From: an uncultured Victivallales bacterium
GTDB lineage: Bacteria; Verrucomicrobiota; Lentisphaeria; Oligosphaerales; JAFGRS01
Assembly: GCA_903834675.1 (NCBI GenBank)
Contig: CAILKC010000640.1
Span: forward strand, 1 to 20,863
Direction of reading: 5' to 3'
DNA: 20,863 bases
A program made the position numbers and the translations under genes. The number at the start of each line of letters is the position of its first letter. The first letter of the stretch is position 1. The notes under the pieces are model-generated. The model did not search any database. It was given only the letters and a program-made list of their open reading frames with translations, and was not told the DNA's origin. Below, piece after piece: positions 1 to 9,200 of this stretch.

Positions 1-65
<65 letters not shown>

Positions 66-388
66 AAGCTAAACGCGCCAGCGTTGCCATAGTCTGCAGA
101 CGGTTGCGGTTGCACGCAGGGGGAACAAGCACAGTCCAGGCACGGCCTGCTGATTTGTGCTCCTTGTCCCGAGGTCTCGCCGATACGGCCCGCAGGTCTG
201 GTTCTCTGTCCGGAGCACTCCCTCACCTGCGCCATCCCCCTTGTTCGTCGGTGTCGTCCCCGGCTTGTACCCCTTGATACGGAATGCCTGAGGGAATGCG
301 GTCGGAGGGCGGAGAGAACGCAACGGGGAACAGGTCCAGAGACCTGGGTTCACCAGCGCTGTGCCGCGCTGCCGGTCGTGCTGGGGTC
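66..388. other. Non-coding stretch between the tRNA and the transposase remnant
   Basis: I see no convincing gene here. Two small inverted repeats are present: AACGC-gcca-GCGTT (72-85), just after the tRNA, and CAGGTC-caga-GACCTG (331-346). GTCTGCAGAC (92-101) is a perfect 10-bp palindrome. None has a T-run, so none is a clear intrinsic terminator. The left end of the insertion element should fall in this stretch, but I could not find an inverted partner for the sequence at its right side (about 2450-2480). The end may be lost or too diverged. Confidence 0.5.
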
Positions 389-2078
389 TCATGGTGGTCC
401 CGTAGGCGCCGACAGGAGGTCGTCGAGGGAGAGATCGAGGGCACGGAGATATGCGGCCTGAACGTTGCGCAGGGGCTGTGCCAGGCGGTAGCGCTCGCCG
501 ATGCGCACGATCTGGAGCCCGGCGAACTTGGTGGTCATCATGAAGGTGGTGGGCCGGAGGGTCTCCTTGCGGTCCCAGCCGGGGAGTGCGGCGCCGGTCT
601 GCTCGACGTGCTGGCGCAGACAGTGCTCGATCAGGTTCCAGGCCAGAAGCGAGATCAGCAGGATGGCTCCGAGCGCTTCAATGCGTTCAGGCTTCTTGAG
701 GAACAGGTCGTTGACGATCAGGGGGTCCTTGAGGAACGAGAAGTTCCGCTCGATGGCGTGCTGGTCCTTGTAGGCGCGCAGCAGGTCTGGGCCGGTGCGT
801 GCGTGGGATCCCTGCTCCGGGACGTTGCTGAGGAGCACGAAGCATCCGGCCTCCTGGCGCAGCGGTGCCACCCGCAGAGGGTCAGGCTCGGGGCGGACTT
901 GGATGGTGTAGCGCACTGAGCTTACGGGCCGGGGCCGGTCGCGGGGCGGTCGGCCCGGCGGGTGGCGAAGTTTCTCGACGATGGCCGTGTTGAGCCGGTG
1001 GAACTGGCCGCCCTGGGACTGCAGGCGCTGCGCTTCGGCCTCGGCGTCGGCGCGGCAGAAGAACTCGCGACGTGACTGGCGCCGACACAGGACGGTCAGA
1101 GCGTCGGCCTCCTGTGCGATCTGCCGGTCGATGCGTTTGAGTCGGCGCTTGTCGTGGGCGGAGGAGTGAACCACGACCGCGCGCTAGGTCTTGCCGTACA
1201 GCGCCACCTGCTTCTCGGCCACGCGGTACTGCGCCGCCGGCCGGTGCACGCTTGCCGGAGTCTCGGCCAGTTCTCCGACGTGTTCCCAGCCAGCCGCGGC
1301 GACGGCTTCGGTCACGACGAGGTCGGCCTCCTGGTAGCTGAAGGGCAGGCGGGTCACGAACAGGTTGTCGGCGACCTGCCTGAGGTTCTCTTCAGTCACC
1401 AGAGCGGAGTCGGCGACGCAGACCCCGTCGCCTGAGCCCAGGCCGAACCTGGCCAGGTCCCTGGAGATGCGCGTCAGCATCGTGTTGTTCAGAGCCTTGT
1501 CCGAGGCCTTGCCGTCGTGGCAGCCGCCCAGCAGGGGCACGTTATGCCCGGCGCACAGCACGTCCAGGAGGAACTGCTTGAGGTCCGGCCGGTGGTCTTT
1601 GCTGTAGCCGTGGGTAATGACCAGCCCGTCGCGGCCGGGGCCGGCGCCGGCGTAGTCTCCCCAGACATTCACCGACGTGCTGTCCCAGCGCACGGTGCGC
1701 AAGTCCGGCGGGAAGCGTCGAGCCGCCTGGTAGGCCACCTCTGAGAACACCTTGCCCGCCCCCGCCTCGTAGATCGCGTCCATGGCCCGCGCGACGGTCG
1801 TATCGTTGAAGGCCGAGGCCGGCACCTCGGCGCCCAGCAGCAGCCAGGCTGTCCTGCTGCTCGAAGAACTCCTGCAGCCGATACCGTGGACTGTGCCCCG
1901 ACAGCGTGTCCAGAACCATGCCCTGCACGACCGTGCCCACGCCGACCTCCATGCCCGTGGGCACGACGCGGTCCACCGCCTGGACCAGGCCGATGCGCCG
2001 GCAGAACGCCGCCGCCACCAGCAGGTGGTTCACCCCGATGATCCGCATCTGGCTCAGGAGCGCCTCGATGTCGTGCAT
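389..2078 (-). pseudogene. IS1634/IS4-family transposase, broken by one frameshift and one in-frame TAG
   Basis: Intact relatives cut and paste DNA with a DDE catalytic core. The likely start is ATG at 2078-2076 (protein begins MHDIEALLSQ), with a good ribosome binding site GGGGAGG five bases upstream. The first segment, through LQEFFEQQDS, is in one frame. Near 1845-1860 the frame shifts, and the protein continues as LLLGAEVPASAFNDTTVARA. The catalytic residues are still readable: first Asp in DSTSVNVWGDY, second Asp in VADSALVTEENL, Glu in IERNFSFLKDP. The middle segment ends in TAG at 1186-1184 (LYGKT-stop). The same frame resumes at once with RAVVVHSSAHDKRR, so a tyrosine codon (TAT/TAC) probably became TAG. 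The C-terminal part runs to the stop at 389. Together the parts give a nearly full-length transposase of about 560 residues. Confidence 0.85.
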
Positions 2079-2089
2079 GCCGGCCTCCC

Positions 2090-2111
2090 CGGGACGGGGC
2101 TTGACGTCCCG
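2090..2111. repeat. 7-bp inverted repeat overlapping the divergent promoter
   Basis: CGGGACG (2090-2096) and CGTCCCG (2105-2111) are perfect complements around an 8-base loop. The right arm overlaps the -35 hexamer (2101-2106) of the rightward promoter. In the leftward direction the repeat lies just upstream of the transposase ribosome binding site (2084-2090). It could be an operator or an RNA hairpin in the transposase leader. Function is inferred only. Confidence 0.5.
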
Positions 2112-2129
2112 TTGCATCTGACCTATAAT
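2101..2129 (+). promoter_or_regulatory. Strong sigma70-like promoter for the small divergent ORF
   Basis: TTGACG (2101-2106) and TATAAT (2124-2129) are separated by exactly 17 bases, which is close to the housekeeping consensus. Transcription would be expected to start near 2135-2137. The ATG of the downstream ORF is at 2135, so the mRNA should have essentially no leader. The complement of the -10 region also reads TATTATA, so a leftward promoter for the transposase may share it, but I see no good leftward -35. Confidence 0.75.
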
Positions 2130-2134
2130 ACAAC

Positions 2135-2449
2135 ATGGACAAAAAGCAACAGCACGTCGAAGCCAGAATCGCGGAACTGAAGGCAGAACTCACCGCGCTG
2201 GGCAGGATGCGGCCGGGCTCTCTCTCCAAGCAGGCCCGGACCCGCGGCGGCGGCTACTTCCAGGTCAGCTACAGCCGCGCCGGAAGGCTCCACTGCGACT
2301 ACGTGCGGCCCGACTACGAGCCGGTGGTCCGCGCCGAGATCCAGACCTACAGGAGGTACAGGGAACTGACCCGCCTATGGGTGGACCTGGAGCTAGAGCT
2401 CTCCATGCACAGGCAACGGCTTGCGGCCGGCGAGCAGGGTGACCCCTGA
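2135..2449 (+). CDS. Small insertion-element-associated protein, DUF6788-like
   Basis: The product is 104 residues. The N-terminal third (about 1-30) is a charged helix beginning MDKKQQHVEARIAELKAE. Then comes a core of the form PGSLSKQ ... GGGYFQVSYSRAGRLHCDYV, followed by a helical tail with EIQTYRRYRELTRL. This order (PGSL, a YFQ-type beta segment, a conserved R-x-V segment, then an 'YRRYREL' helix) matches the DUF6788-like family found beside transposases. Family members usually carry a CxxPxCxC segment after PGSL; here it is absent, replaced by ARTRGGG. ATG 2135 is chosen because it opens the frame six bases after the -10 element. There is no room for a ribosome binding site, so translation would be leaderless or start at an internal codon. 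Function is unknown. A role in transposition or its control is inferred only from position. Confidence 0.65.
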   Translation: MDKKQQHVEARIAELKAELTALGRMRPGSLSKQARTRGGGYFQVSYSRAGRLHCDYVRPDYEPVVRAEIQTYRRYRELTRLWVDLELELSMHRQRLAAGEQGDP

Positions 2450-2506
2450 CGCAGGCCGTTGCGGATATTCACCCACAATGGCTCCGCCGAGGTGGGGAAT
2501 GTGCGT

Positions 2507-2554
2507 CGCAGGGCCGCCCTCCAGGCGATCCGGCGCGTCCCGGCCGGATCGGAA
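2507..2554 (+). repeat. Direct repeat, copy 1 (48 bp), containing a perfect hairpin
   Basis: This copy matches copy 2 (2693-2739) throughout, apart from one extra C at about 2515. Its core is an inverted repeat, GATCCGGC-gcgtcccg-GCCGGATC, with 8-bp arms and an 8-base loop. The arrangement resembles repetitive extragenic palindromes. Two copies 186 bases apart, both in non-coding DNA, support a dispersed element rather than chance. Confidence 0.85.
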
Positions 2555-2568
2555 TAGGAACCGCGTCG

Positions 2569-2590
2569 GCAAGTCTTGTATGAGACTTGC
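2569..2590 (+). repeat. Hairpin GCAAGTCT / AGACTTGC
   Basis: Perfect 8-bp arms flank a six-base loop (tgtatg). It lies between the two direct-repeat copies. No T-run follows, so it is not an obvious terminator. Confidence 0.6.
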
Positions 2591-2624
2591 AGCAACCTCG
2601 TAGGACACCAGGCGCTTCCCATTC

Positions 2625-2656
2625 CGCCCTTCGTCCGCCGCGGCGGACGAGGGGCG
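2625..2656 (+). repeat. Long near-perfect palindrome centred on CCGCGG
   Basis: TCGTCCGCCG (2631-2640) is followed directly by its exact reverse complement CGGCGGACGA (2641-2650). Pairing extends outward through a T-G wobble to CGCCC/GGGCG, giving a 16-bp arm with no loop in DNA. Such a palindrome can extrude as a cruciform or form a hairpin at its ends in RNA. Confidence 0.75.
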
Positions 2657-2657
2657 T

Positions 2658-2708
2658 TGGAGGGCGCCGCTGCGTCGGCGCGGCGGCGGCCACGCAGGGC
2701 GCCCTCCA
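2658..2708 (+). repeat. 17-bp inverted repeat, right arm entering direct-repeat copy 2
   Basis: The left arm (2658-2675) and right arm (2692-2708) are complementary over 17 bp with a single bulged G. They enclose a 16-base GC-rich loop. The right arm overlaps the start of direct-repeat copy 2, so the hairpins are nested or compete with one another. Confidence 0.75.
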
Positions 2709-2739
2709 GGCGATCCGGCGCGTCCCGGCCGGATCGGAA
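2693..2739 (+). repeat. Direct repeat, copy 2 (47 bp)
   Basis: This is the second copy of the repeat at 2507-2554, with the same GATCCGGC / GCCGGATC hairpin core. Sequence on both sides differs from copy 1, so the repeat boundary is sharp. Confidence 0.85.
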
Positions 2740-2907
2740 GCCGCCCCGCCGCCCGGGGGGCGCTCCGCCCAGACGGCGGCGTGCCGGGTCGGCTCAGCGC
2801 CCCTGTACGTGCCCTCCAAACCTCGGGATAGAGCCGAAGCCTGGCCTGAGGCGGGCTCAAGGAGGGGGGCGCGAAACCGGTCCGCCCCAAACCCATTCCA
2901 CCCCACT

Positions 2908-2944
2908 ACCACATTGTGGTTGTATGCGGGGGTTGTGCTATGGT
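2908..2944 (+). promoter_or_regulatory. Candidate promoter and operator-like palindrome for the giant gene
   Basis: ACCACA-T-TGTGGT (2908-2920) is a perfect palindrome around a central T. It overlaps a possible -35 (TTGTGG, 2915-2920). Eighteen bases on is an extended -10, TGC-TATGGT (2936-2944). The palindrome is placed where a regulator could block or assist polymerase. The match to promoter consensus is only moderate, so this is a candidate rather than a firm call. Confidence 0.4.
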
Positions 2945-3206
2945 AGGGTGACGGTGTCTGCGACGCGCGCCAAGCCCGCGTGTGACCAGGAGACAAGCAA
3001 GCCCCCTGTCTGCTTGAGTCAGGCATTTGCAGAGTGTGGGCCGAGACAAGACGGACGCCGGAGAATCGGGAAGAGATACGATTCAGGCGCTTATAGAGCG
3101 GAAAGACCTAGTTGTGCCCGTGAATTCTGCAGACACTTCTGGCGTGCGCACGCACGCATTTCAGCCTCTCCTGGAGTCTTGCGGTCGGCAGCGCCGAACG
3201 GGCCGC
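2945..3206 (+). other. Probable 5' leader of the giant gene, or an N-terminal extension
   Basis: If transcription starts near 2950 and translation at 3207, this is a leader of about 255 nt. It contains ACGCG/CGCGT (2963-2981). It also contains two mutually exclusive pairings: AGACA (2991-2995) with TGTCT (3007-3011), and CAAGCA (2994-2999) with TGCTTG (3011-3016). From TTG 3027 the frame is open into the gene, and the upstream in-frame stop is TGA at 3015. By hand count, 36 of the 60 codons from 3027 to 3206 end in G or C, against 49 of 60 just after the signal peptide. This argues against coding here. No known riboswitch was recognised. Confidence 0.45.
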
Positions 3207-6200
3207 GTGAGGACGGTCACCAGGGTGCTGGCAGGCGCAGCCTGGGTGTCCGCGGCACTGTGTTCTGCAGCTCAGGCCGGGACGGTGTATGTCAACGGCG
3301 CGGTCGGCGTCGGCGGCAATGGGACGTCGTGGGAGACCTCATTCCGCACGATCCAAGCGGGAATCAACACCGCCGCGCTGGCGGGTGGCGGTGAGGTGTG
3401 GGTCGCCGCGGGCACCTACACGGAAAGCATCAGCCTGGCGTCTGGAGTCTCCCTGTATGGCGGTTTCAGCGGGACGGAGACCACGCTGGCGGAACGTCAG
3501 CCGCGGTCTCGGCCGACGCTGATCGACGCGAGTCGGTCCGCTGCCGGCAGCCGAGCGGCTCACGCGGTCAGGGTGCGCGGCGCCAGTGCCGCGCGTCTGG
3601 ATGGCTTCGTCATCGGTGGCAGCGGCGGCGGGGCGGGCGTGGTCGAGAACAACGGCGGCATCAGTTTGGTGGACTCGACGGGTATCGTGGTGGCAGATTG
3701 TGTGATCACCGACAACCAGGGATCGGCGCGCGGCAATGCGCTCAACGCGCTGCGGTCCTCCTTCGTCCTGGAGCGCTGCCGCGTGATCGGCAACCAGAAC
3801 GACTTCGGCGCGACGGTATGGCTGGAGTCTTGTGTTGCCGAACTGCAGAACTGCCTGGTCGTTGGCAATACGGCCCGCGGCGCGGTGCTGCACTGCGTGG
3901 GCTCAGACCCAGCTCCCAGTGATCGCGGCCTGGCGCCGTCGACGCTGAACCCCGCGGTTGGGGGCTCGTCCCTGACGCTCCGCCACTGCACCGTTGCCAG
4001 GAATTCCGGCACGTCCGTGGTCCACTGTTCACAGGGATCCTCTCCCGTAATCGCCAACAGCCTGTTCGTCGAGAACCACGGCACCCTGGTCTATGAGGGT
4101 GATGCGGGCTCGGATCCGCAGCTCCAGAACTGCCTGCTGTTCGGCAATATCCCTGGGAGTAGCGGCCTGTACTACGACAACGAGGTCGGCTGGCTCGCGG
4201 ACGCCGCCGCGATCAACCTGCTGGTGCCGGGCACTCACGTGCTGGAGGGGGATCCGCGCTTCGTCGATCCCGGGTTGTCCAGCGCCTGGACCGAGGCGCC
4301 AGCTTACGACACGGCGTCCGGCCGCACCGTTTTCACCGACAGTGGCGCGCACTGGCTGCCCGGCGAACTTGCCTGGCGCTTGTTGGCACCCGACACGGCG
4401 CCAGGAGACAGCTTCCAGGTCCTGGTCCTGAGCAATACGGCCACCTCCCTCGAGGTCGCCTTCGACCAGCGCGCCCGGGCGGCTGTCGGCGTTACCTACC
4501 GCATCCTCGACTACCACCTGCAGGACGGCTCGGCGGCGATCGACCGTGGTGCGGCCGCGGCGGCGGCCCGGCTCGACGATGACGGCGAGGTACGGCTCGC
4601 CATCGACCCGCAGGGCGATATCGGCGCCGACGAGGCGCCCGCCAGCTACATGCCCGCGCCCGACCTGGCCGCACCCGTATCGCAGGTCGGCGTGCTGCCG
4701 GCCGGCACGCGCTCCGGCGCCTTCGAGATCCCGTACCTGGCCACGGACGCGGAGGGACCGTTGCTGTCCGTTCGGCTGTACTACCGCCGCGGCGGCGGCG
4801 CCTGGACGCTCTACCCGGGAACGCCGGGACCGAGCTCGGTTGCCTTTGATTCGGCTACGGCAGGCGGTGCCGGCCGCTACGAGTTCTACACCGTCGCCAC
4901 GGACGCCGCCGGCAATGTGGAGCCCGCTCCGAGTAGTCCAGACGCGGCGACCTACGTCGTCAGCAGCCTGCCCGACAACCGGCTCTACGTCAAGGGTGAC
5001 GCCAGCGGATCTGAATCGGGGGCGACCTGGGCGGATGCCCTGCGTGACCTGCAGGCGGCAGCCGATGTAGCGGCGGCGCTCGGGGTGCCGGAGGTGTGGG
5101 TCGCCGCCGGGGTCTACCGAGTCAGCCTGGTGATGCCCAGCCAGGTCGCGCTATACGGCGGTTTCGCCGGCAGCGAAACGCTTCTGTCGGGGCGGGCGGT
5201 GCGGGTGCAACGCACGATCATCGATGCCTGGCAGGCGCCGCGGCGCGGCCAGGCCGGGAGCTTCGGCGCCGTGAGTATCGACGGGGCTGTCGGCGCGCGG
5301 TTGGACGGTTTCTATGTGACCGGGGGGGTAGCGCAGGATGGCTCCGTGTATTTCGGCGGCGGGGTTTACCTGGCAAACGTCGATGCAAGCACCGTCGTGG
5401 CCAACTGCGTCATCAGCGGCAACCAGGCCTATTACGGGGGTGGCATCTCCTGTGGCGCTGATGCCGCGCCAACCCTGGTGAACTGCGTGATCTCCGGGAA
5501 CTACGCGATCTACCAGGGTGGCGCGCTGTACTGCTCATCCGGCTCGCATCCGACCCTCAGCAACTGCACCCTTGATGCCAACCTGGCGGGCTACTACGCC
5601 GGCAGCGGTATCCTGTGCAACGGCGCCAGTCCGACCCTGGCCAACTGCATTATCTCGAATCACCTGGACTACGGCCTTTATCTCGTGAACCCAAGCTCGC
5701 AGGCGCTGCTCCTCTCCTGCCTCTTCTTCGGCAATGGCACCGCCGACGCCTATCTGTGGGGCACGGACGTGGGGGTTGAGGGGCTGAACCTGCGCCTGGC
5801 CGACGCCGCCAACAACCTCGCCGGCGACCCACGCTTTGCAGTCGAGCAGGCGGGGGCCTGGACGGCGTCGCCGACCTGGAGCGATGTGACCCAGGTCACC
5901 AGCGCGACGGACGCCAGCGCGGCGTTTCCGCCGACGGCCCTGATCGGGCACGCGCTCCGGGCGAAGGTGTCGCGAAACTTCAGCTACTTCATCCTCAACC
6001 ACACGGCAACCACGCTGGGTCTGGTGGGAGATTGGCACCTGGACTTCACCACCGGCGACGCCTACCAGATCACCGAGTTCCGCCTGGAGAACGGTTCAGC
6101 CGCGCTGGACCGAGCCCGGGCCGCGCTCCTGGCGGCAACCGACATCGACGGTGACCCGCGTCCTGGGCCCGACGGGCTGAGCGACATCGGGGCGGACGAA

Positions 6201-9200
6201 GCCGATCCGGCCTGGCTGCCGCCGGTGCTTGCGGACGGCACCCCCCCGCAGTCGCTCGTGCGAGCTCTGCCTGCCACGGTCGTCGGGGCTGTGTTCGACA
6301 TCCCCTTCGGCGCCTCGGATCTGGAGTCGGGGATCCTGTCGGTGCAGCTCTACTACCGCCAGGACGGCGGCGCCTGGACGCCGTATGGCACTCCGGTCAG
6401 CGCCAGCCCGATCTCCTTCAACGCCACGACGACGGGCGGGGAAGGCCGCTACGAGTTCTACACCGTGGCCCGTGACCTTGCCGGCAATGTCGAGGCGGCC
6501 CCCCTGGCGGCCGACGCCACGACGCGGATCCTGGCGGCGTACGACGGTGCCCGCCTGTACGTCAACGCGGCGGCGACGGGAAGCGGCAGCGGCACAAGTT
6601 GGGCCAACGCCTTCACCAACCTCACCGCGGCGCTGCCGGTGGCCGAGTCCATCGGCGCCAGCGAGGTCTGGGTCACGAAGGGGGTCTACAGCGGGCCGAT
6701 CACTCTGCGGCCGAATGGCTTCGCCCTCTACGGCGGCTTTGTCGGCAGCGAGGGATCCGTGCTGTCGGGTCGCGATGTCCTGGGCAACGCCACGGTACTG
6801 ACGGTAGCTTCGCCGGCCTGCGTCGTCACAATTCAGGGGAATGGCTGCCGACTCGACGGGTTTAGGGTGACGGGCGGCTCTCGACCCAGCAACTACGGTG
6901 GAGGCATCTACAGCAGCGGCACGGGCACCGTCATCGCCAACTGTCAGATCGTGGGCAACTACGCCTACACCGGTGGCGGCATCTACGTCGGGGGGCCAGG
7001 CACGCTGATCGAGAACTGCGCATTCGTCGCGAATTCCGCCGACGGGAGCTACGGGCAAGGCGGCGGGATTGCCGTGGGCGGGACTGGGGCGAGCATCCGC
7101 AACAGCCTGATCGCGTCCAACTGGGCCGGTTACGGCGGCGGCATCCATGCCGGGGGCTCCAACCTGTCCATCACCAATACATCGCTGGTGGGCAATTCCG
7201 CTAGCCGCAACGGTGCTGCCATGGCGCTGGCTGGGCCGGGCCCGGTAACGGTCACCAACAGCCTGGTCCACGGCAATTCCGGCGGCGTCTACTGCAATGC
7301 CGCGAACACGGTCTTCCGCAATACCCTTTTCACCCAGAATGGACAACAAGGCCTCTACGACTATGCCCTTGACGGGCCCGAATTGCGCCACTGCCTCTTC
7401 AACGGTAACCCGGACGGGGACTATGTGGATAGGTACGGGGCGGCGGGATCCAACACGAGACTCACGGGTGCCAGCGCGCTGAACCTGCAGCTCCCGGGCG
7501 CCGTGGGCAACCTCGAGGGTGCTCCGCGGTACGTTGCCGGTCCGGAGGGCAGCTGGACGGCTGACCCGGACACCAGCCAGGCCTCGGCGCGGCGCTATGT
7601 GTTCACGGATGCCACGGCGACGTTCGCCCCCGACGCGCTCAGCGGCCGTCTTCTGGAGTATAGCGCGGGCTCCAACTACCCGGCGCTGATCATCGGCAAC
7701 ACGGCGACCACCATCACGGCCATCGGTAGTGCCCCGAGCGTCGGCGCCGGCACCGCCTACCGCGTCCTCGACTTCCATCTGCAGGATGGCTCCGCCGCCC
7801 TGGACCACGGCGAGCTGACGGCGGCGCCGGCGACCGACGCCGAGGGGACCCCGCGGCCGGGGGCGGACGGGTGGGTTGACATCGGTCCGTACGAGGCGCC
7901 GGCGGCGTATCTGCCGGCCACGGATACCCAGCCGCCGGACTCGCGTGTGGCGGACCTGGCGACGGCCTCCGGCAAGGCCACGGTGTCCATCCCGTTCCTG
8001 GCCTCCGATGCCCAGGGCGGCGTGTTGGGGGTTAAGCTCTGGTTCCGCCGTGACGGCGGCGACTGGACCCGGTACGGCAGCGCCGTTGCTGCCAGCCCCG
8101 TGGCCTTCGACTCGGCGAGCGTCGGCGGCGATGGCCGCTACGAGTTCTACACGATCGCCATCGACCTCGCCGGGAACCGCGAGGCAGCGCCGGCCACAGC
8201 GGACGCGGCGCTCTGGATCATGAGCACGTTTGTCGGCACCCGCTTGTACGTCGACCCGAGCGCGACCGGCAGCGAACACGGCGACGCTTGGGCCACGGCG
8301 CTGCATTCCGTCGCCGCGGCTACTGTCTTCGCCAGGGACCTGGGCATCCCGGAGATCTGGGTGGCGCGCGGCGTCTACCCCGAAGCCATCTCGATCCCGG
8401 CCAACACGGCGCTGTACGGCGGCTTTGCGGGAGGGGAGAACACGCTGGCGGGTCGACTGCCGCTGGTGAACCTGACGGTGCTGGATGGCGGCGCCATGGC
8501 CTCCGGAGACCTGGTGTTGGTCGAGGGAGTCAGCAACACGCTCCTCGACGGCTTCGTCATCATGCGGGCCCCCGACGCGGCGGTCCTGTTCCGCGACGCG
8601 GATGGCAGCAACCGTATGGAGAACTGCCTGGTGACCGGCAACGGTTGGGGCTACGGCAATTGGCCGGGGGCCATCCGCTGCGACACCGCCTCCCCGACCC
8701 TCTCGGGGTGCTCGATCAGTGGCAACCGCTACGGCGGTGTCACCATCGAGCCGGGCGCCCCTACCCTCGTCAACTGCCTGATTGCGGGCAACTGGAGTAA
8801 CCCCATCAATGCGTCGAACCGCGACTTCAGCGGTGGCCTCACCACCGTCAAGAACTGCACGATCGCCGACAATGATACGGGCATGTGGGTGTATCAGGGT
8901 GAGGTGTTCTTATTCAACTCGATCGTGGCTGGAAACGGCGGCTCCGGGGTGACCTTCTACCCCGAATTCGGCGGCGGCAGCGGCGCCCTCTGGCTGGTCT
9001 CCTGTCTCCTCCACGGCAACGCGGACAACGATGTCACCTTCGATGGGGTCGGCTATTCCGGGGCGGCGGCAATCAATGCTCAGGTGCCGGGTGCCTGGCT
9101 GAATCTGGATGGCGACCCGCTGTTCCGCGCGGGGCCGTCGGGCGCGTGGACGGCCGCGGCGGAGGTACACGAGGATACGGGACGGACGGTGCTCACCGAC

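Larger units (their letters stand above)
389..2449. mobile_element. Degraded IS1634/IS4-like insertion element with a divergent accessory ORF
   Basis: This is a leftward DDE transposase remnant plus a divergent rightward small ORF, sharing a promoter region near 2079-2134. The limits given are those of the two coding regions. True terminal inverted repeats and a target duplication were not identified. The right terminus may lie in 2450-2510, where an imperfect inverted repeat (ATTCACCCAC near 2467 against GTGGGGAAT near 2492) resembles insertion-sequence ends. Family placement rests on the transposase sequence pattern. Including the small ORF in the element is an inference from the DUF6788-like family often lying beside transposases. 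The transposase carries two inactivating lesions, so the copy should not move on its own. Confidence 0.65.
2450..2907. other. Repeat-rich non-coding region between the insertion element and the giant gene
   Basis: No credible gene is present. Frames that stay open here give only Arg/Pro/Gly-rich translations of GC-rich repeats. The stretch holds a 47-48 bp direct repeat (2507-2554 and 2693-2739), several strong hairpins (2569-2590, 2625-2656, 2658-2708), and a possible insertion-element end near 2458-2510. Bases 2740-2907 hold nothing I recognise. Confidence 0.6.

Noticed and set aside
66..101. Intrinsic terminator after the tRNA (AACGC/GCGTT and GTCTGCAGAC)
   Set aside because: The stems are short and there is no T-run after them.
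284..919. 211-codon plus-strand frame opposite the transposase
   Set aside because: The minus-strand reading in the same place is clearly a transposase with catalytic motifs; this frame is its shadow.
2576..3394. 272-codon plus-strand frame across the repeat cluster
   Set aside because: The product is low-complexity Arg/Pro/Ser. It overlaps the start of the giant gene in another frame, and it reads through palindromes.
6096..8306. 736-codon open frame on the minus strand
   Set aside because: It is the antisense shadow of beta-helix modules 2-4, with Arg/Gly-rich composition and no recognisable motif or start context.
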